Shown here piece by piece: positions 60,510 through 64,000 of a DNA stretch of 64,000 nt. The translations under genes were made by a program, and so were the position numbers. How positions within the stretch are numbered: position 1 is the first letter of the stretch; each line of letters begins with the position of its first letter. Source of the stretch: Roseovarius marisflavi (GTDB lineage Bacteria; Pseudomonadota; Alphaproteobacteria; Rhodobacterales; Rhodobacteraceae); NCBI RefSeq assembly GCF_900142625.1, contig NZ_FRBN01000009.1, positions 1 to 64,000 of the forward strand, given 5' to 3'. The notes beneath the pieces were generated by a model. That model made no database searches, had not been told where the DNA came from, and worked only from the letters and a program-made list of their open reading frames with translations.

Positions 60510-62651
60510 TCACTCGTCGTCTTTTTCGGCTTTCTCAGGTGTAACCTCTGCGCCGGTTTCCTGATCGACGACCTTCATCGACAGGCGGACCTTGCCGCGA
60601 TCATCAAAGCCAAGCAGTTTGACCTTAACGTCCTGACCTTCTTTGAGCACATCGCTGGGATGGTTCAGGCGGCGGTTTTCGATCTGGCTAACATGGACCA
60701 GACCGTCGCGCTTGCCAAAGAAGTTCACGAAGGCACCGAAATCGACGATCTTGACGACCTTGCCATCGTAAACCTGGCCAACTTCGGGCTCGGCCACGAT
60801 CGAATAGATCATGTCATAGGCTTTCTTGATCGAATCCGCGTTCGGCGATGCGATCTTGATGATGCCTTCGTCGTTGATATCGACCTTGGCGCCCGACACT
60901 TCGACGATCTCGCGGATCACTTTACCGCCCGAGCCGATCACTTCACGGATCTTGTCGGTCGGGACCTGCATGGTTTCGATCCGGGGAGCGTGGATGCTGA
61001 AGTCAGCAGCGCCGGAAAGCGCCTTGTCCATTTCGCCCAGGATGTGCATGCGGCCTGCTTTGGCCTGCTCAAGCGCCTGTTTCATGATCTCGGGCGTGAT
61101 GCCCGCGACCTTGATGTCCATTTGCAAAGAGGTGATGCCCTCGGAGGTGCCGGCAACTTTGAAATCCATGTCGCCAAGGTGATCTTCGTCACCAAGGATG
61201 TCCGACAGGATCGCGAAAGATCCGTCATCTTCAAGTACAAGGCCCATCGCCACGCCGGCAACGGATGTCTTGAGCGGAACGCCCGCATCCATCATCGACA
61301 AGGAGCCACCACAGACCGACGCCATCGAGCTTGAGCCGTTGGATTCGGTGATCTCTGACACAAGGCGGATGGTGTAGGGGAAATCGGTTGCCGCAGGCAG
61401 AACCGCCTGAAGCGCGCGCCATGCAAGTTTACCATGGCCGATTTCACGACGTCCCGGAGGGCCAACGCGCCCGGCTTCGCCCACCGAATAGGGGGGGAAG
61501 TTGTAATGCAGCAGGAAGTTCGATTTGAAATTCCCGTGCAGCGCGTCGATGAACTGTTCGTCGTCGCCGGTCCCGAGGGTGGTGACGACAAGACCCTGGG
61601 TCTCCCCGCGGGTGAACAGAGCCGAGCCGTGGGTGCGCGGCAACAGGCCGGTTTCACACACGATGTCGCGGATTTCATCCAGACGACGGCCGTCGATCCG
61701 GTTGCCGTTCTTCACAACATCACCGCGCAGAACGCTTGATTCCAGCTTTTTGAACGCAGACCCAAGGTTGCCATCCTCAAGCTGTTCTTCGCTCAGCTTG
61801 GATTTGATCGCCTCACGTGCGGCAGAAATCGCATGGGTGCGTTCCTGCTTGTCGCGAATGGCGAATGCGGCGCGCATGTCGTCTTCGCCAGCGGCTTTGA
61901 CGGCCGCGTAGAGGTCGGAGTAATCCGGCGGGCTAAAGTTGAACGGCTCTTTCGCGCAATCTTCGGCGAGCGAGATGATCAGGTCACACACCGGCTGGAT
62001 CTGCTCATGGGCAAAGGCCACGGCGCCAAGCATTTCTTCTTCGCTCAGCTCGTAAGCCTCGGATTCGACCATCATCACGGCGTCTTTGGTGCCTGCGACG
62101 ACCAGATCAAGGCGCTGATCGGGGTTGTTGCGCAGGTTGTGCATATCGTCGATCTCGGGGTTGAGGATATATTCCCCATCCGAGAAACCAACGCGACAGC
62201 CGGCGATCGGGCCACGGAACGGTGCGCCCGAAATGGTCAGAGCGGCCGAGGTTGCGATCATCGCGACGATATCCGGGTCATTGACCAGATCGTGGCTCAG
62301 AACGGTACACATGACGAGGGTTTCGTTTTTGAACCCCGGTACAAACAGCGGGCGGATCGGACGGTCGATCAGGCGCGCGGTCAGCGTCTCTTTTTCCGAA
62401 GGGCGTGCTTCGCGCTTGAAAAAGCCGCCGGGCACTTTGCCGGCCGCATAATATTTCTCTTGGTAGTGAACCGTCAGCGGGAAGAAATCCATTCCCGGTT
62501 TTTGCTCTTTGGCAAAGGTCACGTTTGCCATAACGCTGGTTTCACCAAGCGTGGCAATGACAGACCCATCGGCCTGACGGGCAATCTTGCCGGTTTCCAG
62601 TGTGAGGGTTTCTTCCCCCCACTGCATCGATTTTTTCGTCTCTTTAAACAT
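60510..62651 (-). CDS. pnp: Polyribonucleotide nucleotidyltransferase (PNPase)
   Basis: The 713-residue enzyme degrades RNA 3' to 5' phosphorolytically. It has two RNase PH domains ([20 protein letters not shown], and [19 protein letters not shown] with the [19 protein letters not shown] catalytic region), then a KH domain ([15 protein letters not shown]) and an S1 domain ([18 protein letters not shown]). ATG 62651 follows AGGAAA; GTG 62654 is adjacent. It lies just downstream of rpsO, the common gene order. Confidence 0.97.
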   Translation of the reverse strand: MFKETKKSMQWGEETLTLETGKIARQADGSVIATLGETSVMANVTFAKEQKPGMDFFPLTVHYQEKYYAAGKVPGGFFKREARPSEKETLTARLIDRPIRPLFVPGFKNETLVMCTVLSHDLVNDPDIVAMIATSAALTISGAPFRGPIAGCRVGFSDGEYILNPEIDDMHNLRNNPDQRLDLVVAGTKDAVMMVESEAYELSEEEMLGAVAFAHEQIQPVCDLIISLAEDCAKEPFNFSPPDYSDLYAAVKAAGEDDMRAAFAIRDKQERTHAISAAREAIKSKLSEEQLEDGNLGSAFKKLESSVLRGDVVKNGNRIDGRRLDEIRDIVCETGLLPRTHGSALFTRGETQGLVVTTLGTGDDEQFIDALHGNFKSNFLLHYNFPPYSVGEAGRVGPPGRREIGHGKLAWRALQAVLPAATDFPYTIRLVSEITESNGSSSMASVCGGSLSMMDAGVPLKTSVAGVAMGLVLEDDGSFAILSDILGDEDHLGDMDFKVAGTSEGITSLQMDIKVAGITPEIMKQALEQAKAGRMHILGEMDKALSGAADFSIHAPRIETMQVPTDKIREVIGSGGKVIREIVEVSGAKVDINDEGIIKIASPNADSIKKAYDMIYSIVAEPEVGQVYDGKVVKIVDFGAFVNFFGKRDGLVHVSQIENRRLNHPSDVLKEGQDVKVKLLGFDDRGKVRLSMKVVDQETGAEVTPEKAEKDDE

Positions 62652-62704
62652 CACGTTTCCTAAGTTGGCCGTATCGGGCGTATCCCGTCGGGCCCATTTG
62701 CATC

Positions 62705-62722
62705 CGGGGCCACATTGCCCCG
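62705..62722 (-). promoter_or_regulatory. Stem-loop in the pnp leader
   Basis: CGGGGC and GCCCCG pair around a six-base loop in the leader upstream of pnp. In other bacteria a leader hairpin is the site of RNase III and PNPase autoregulation. A similar role here is inferred only. Confidence 0.4.
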
Positions 62723-62782
62723 CGGCTTTTCTTCATCCTGTTGCCCCCGCAAAGCCAGTTGGGCGCAACAATCGGATCATGT

Positions 62783-62809
62783 AAAAACCGCGCCCGTTTA
62801 GGGGCGCGG
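62783..62809 (-). terminator. Terminator after rpsO
   Basis: CCGCGCCC and GGGCGCGG pair around a six-base loop and are followed by a T-run on the leftward strand. It lies between rpsO and pnp and may allow partial read-through. Confidence 0.85.
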
Positions 62810-62817
62810 CATTTGTC

Positions 62818-63087
62818 TTAGCGGCGGATACCGAGGCGTTGGATCAGGTCGCGGTAGCGGCCTTCATCCTTGGACTTTACGTAATCCAAAAGCTTGCGGC
62901 GCAGGGCGACCATTTTCAAAAGGCCACGACGACCGTGGTTGTCTTTCTTGTGGGTTTTGAAATGCTCGGTCAGCGTGGTGATCCGCGACGTCAGGATTGC
63001 AACCTGTACTTCGGGCGAGCCGGTGTCACCTTCTTTGGTTGCGAATTCTTTGATGACGCGTTCTTTTTCTTCTACGGTAATCGACAT
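62818..63087 (-). CDS. rpsO: Ribosomal protein S15
   Basis: The 89-residue protein is the small-subunit primary binder of 16S rRNA. The typical segments are [37 protein letters not shown] and [23 protein letters not shown] 63087 follows AAAAGGAG and gives the standard length. It is upstream of pnp in the same direction. Confidence 0.97.
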   Translation of the reverse strand: MSITVEEKERVIKEFATKEGDTGSPEVQVAILTSRITTLTEHFKTHKKDNHGRRGLLKMVALRRKLLDYVKSKDEGRYRDLIQRLGIRR

Positions 63088-63234
63088 CGGGGTCTCCTTT
63101 TGAGTCAATGTTGCGGGCACAGGCCGGGATGTCGTCCAGCCAGGTCCATTAGAGATCGCCTCGGGGCGGGCCCGAAGGATACGCGCGTATAGGGGAATTT
63201 TCGCGAAAAAGAAAGCGCGAATCGCGCTAGGCGG

Positions 63235-64000
63235 TCACAGGCCGGTTGTCGCACCAAAGCTGCTTTGCGGAAGCAGGGTGATGTGACCAAGCGACAGCCC
63301 CCCGGCATTGGCAATCATTGCGATGCGCACGCCGTTCAGCACAATATGCTGGTTCGAGCCGTTTTCTTCATCGGCCTCAAGACTGACCTCTGGGTCGGTG
63401 CCATCGCTATCATCAAAAAACACCATGAGAGAGTCTTCGGCGGCAGAGAAATCAAGCACTTCGGCCTGATGATCCTGCGAAAGCCAATCGCCGAGCATGA
63501 TCGAATCCTCGCCTGCACCTGCGGTTACGATATCATCGCGCCCGGCAATGATAAGGTCATCGCCGCCGCCGCCATTCAGGTAATCACGGCCGTCGATATC
63601 ATCGGCCTCTTCGGTGGTGTCATCGTCGGCCACACCAATCACCACATCGTCGCCCCAGCCGCCAAAAAGCGTGTCCTGGCCCATGCCGCCATCCAGCGTG
63701 TCATCATCCAAATCGCCATGCAGGGCATCATCGCCGTCGTCACCACGCAGGTGGTCGTTGCCTGCACTGCCGACAAGGCTATCGTCGCCGGTGCCGCCCT
63801 CAAGATTGTCCGCTCCGTCATGGCCAAAAAGGTCGTCGTCCCCATCGTCGCCATAAAGGTCGTCGTCACCACCACCACCGTGCAACGTATCTTCGCCATG
63901 CTCGCCGCGAATGTCGTCGTGACCGAGAGCGCCGAACAGTTGATCGTCGCCTTCACCGCCGATAATACTATCATCGCCGGAATAGCCGTTGATCTGGTCA
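63235..64000 (-). CDS. RTX calcium-binding protein, 3' part (cut by window edge)
   Basis: An uninterrupted leftward frame enters from the right edge and ends at 63235. It covers about 254 residues. It contains a series of RTX nonapeptides (GEGDDQLFG, GGGGDDDLYG, GGTGDDSLVG, GDDGDDALHG and others), then a C-terminal non-repeat part (VLDFSAAEDSLMVFF and NAGGLSLGHITLL). It is a likely type I secretion substrate. The start lies outside the window. Confidence 0.85.
   Translation of the reverse strand, partial: DQINGYSGDDSIIGGEGDDQLFGALGHDDIRGEHGEDTLHGGGGDDDLYGDDGDDDLFGHDGADNLEGGTGDDSLVGSAGNDHLRGDDGDDALHGDLDDDTLDGGMGQDTLFGGWGDDVVIGVADDDTTEEADDIDGRDYLNGGGGDDLIIAGRDDIVTAGAGEDSIMLGDWLSQDHQAEVLDFSAAEDSLMVFFDDSDGTDPEVSLEADEENGSNQHIVLNGVRIAMIANAGGLSLGHITLLPQSSFGATTGL

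Noticed and set aside
1-64000. CRISPR arrays, tRNA or rRNA genes, intact insertion sequences
   Set aside because: I saw no regularly spaced direct repeats, no cloverleaf or rRNA-like sequence and no transposase reading frame. The repeats found are protein-coding Ig-like and RTX units.

Overview
The window looks like a chromosomal segment of a marine alphaproteobacterium of the Roseobacter group (Rhodobacterales). The GC-rich codon use, the ubiB-ubiE-mutM-enoyl-CoA hydratase block, the two TRAP transporters, a malyl-CoA lyase, and the several type I secretion substrates with RTX repeats all fit this group. Genus cannot be decided from the sequence alone.

Layout. (1) 1-1131: gene-poor flank holding a 5'-truncated remnant that resembles an MvaI/BcnI-type restriction endonuclease. 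(2) 1132-15975: a surface and secretion block. Two convergent RTX proteins (a CAP-domain protein and a beta-propeller protein) share a homologous C-terminal module with dockerin-like EF-hands. Next come a Bap-like giant adhesin of about 1720 residues, a SapC-family protein and a complete type I secretion system (TolC lipoprotein, LapB-type ABC exporter, HlyD adaptor). (3) 16022-32678: a sulfonate catabolism island. A LacI-type regulator with a perfect operator palindrome stands divergent from a small membrane protein, a TRAP transporter (hpsKLM-like), DHPS dehydrogenases (hpsN, hpsO, hpsP), a universal stress protein, sulfopyruvate decarboxylase (comDE), an FMN-dependent sulfolactate dehydrogenase-like protein (slcD-like), a DctB/DctD-like two-component system and a second TRAP transporter. 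(4) 32679-35857: a flagellar islet with a motB stub, flgN-like and rod-binding flgJ-like genes, fliK and flgD. (5) 35931-46952 and on to 49234: housekeeping genes (phosphotransferase, ubiB, ubiE, mutM, enoyl-CoA hydratase, adenosine-kinase-like, nth, Ada-like methyltransferase, OmpA lipoprotein, VOC protein), a D-glutamate cluster (aminotransferase, dgcA, dgcN) and malyl-CoA lyase. (6) 49355-51251: an ECF41 sigma factor operon with a recognisable autoregulatory promoter. (7) 51232-55665: a dipeptide/oligopeptide ABC transporter without a binding-protein gene. (8) 55796-64000: alanine dehydrogenase with a divergent Lrp regulator, a Hint-domain protein, a GMC oxidoreductase, pnp, rpsO and the 3' part of another RTX protein cut by the window edge.

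How the genes work together. The sulfonate island can be read as a route: 2,3-dihydroxypropane-1-sulfonate (DHPS) is taken up by the first TRAP system, interconverted and oxidised by HpsO/HpsP/HpsN to 3-sulfolactate, oxidised by the FMN enzyme to sulfopyruvate, and decarboxylated by ComDE to sulfoacetaldehyde. The enzyme that desulfonates sulfoacetaldehyde (Xsc) is not in this window. The response regulator of the embedded two-component system lacks the GAFTGA sigma-54 loop, so it probably does not act as a classical DctD. The secretion block encodes an exporter together with at least three plausible cargoes. Functional assignments rest on sequence motifs and remembered family features; no searches were run.
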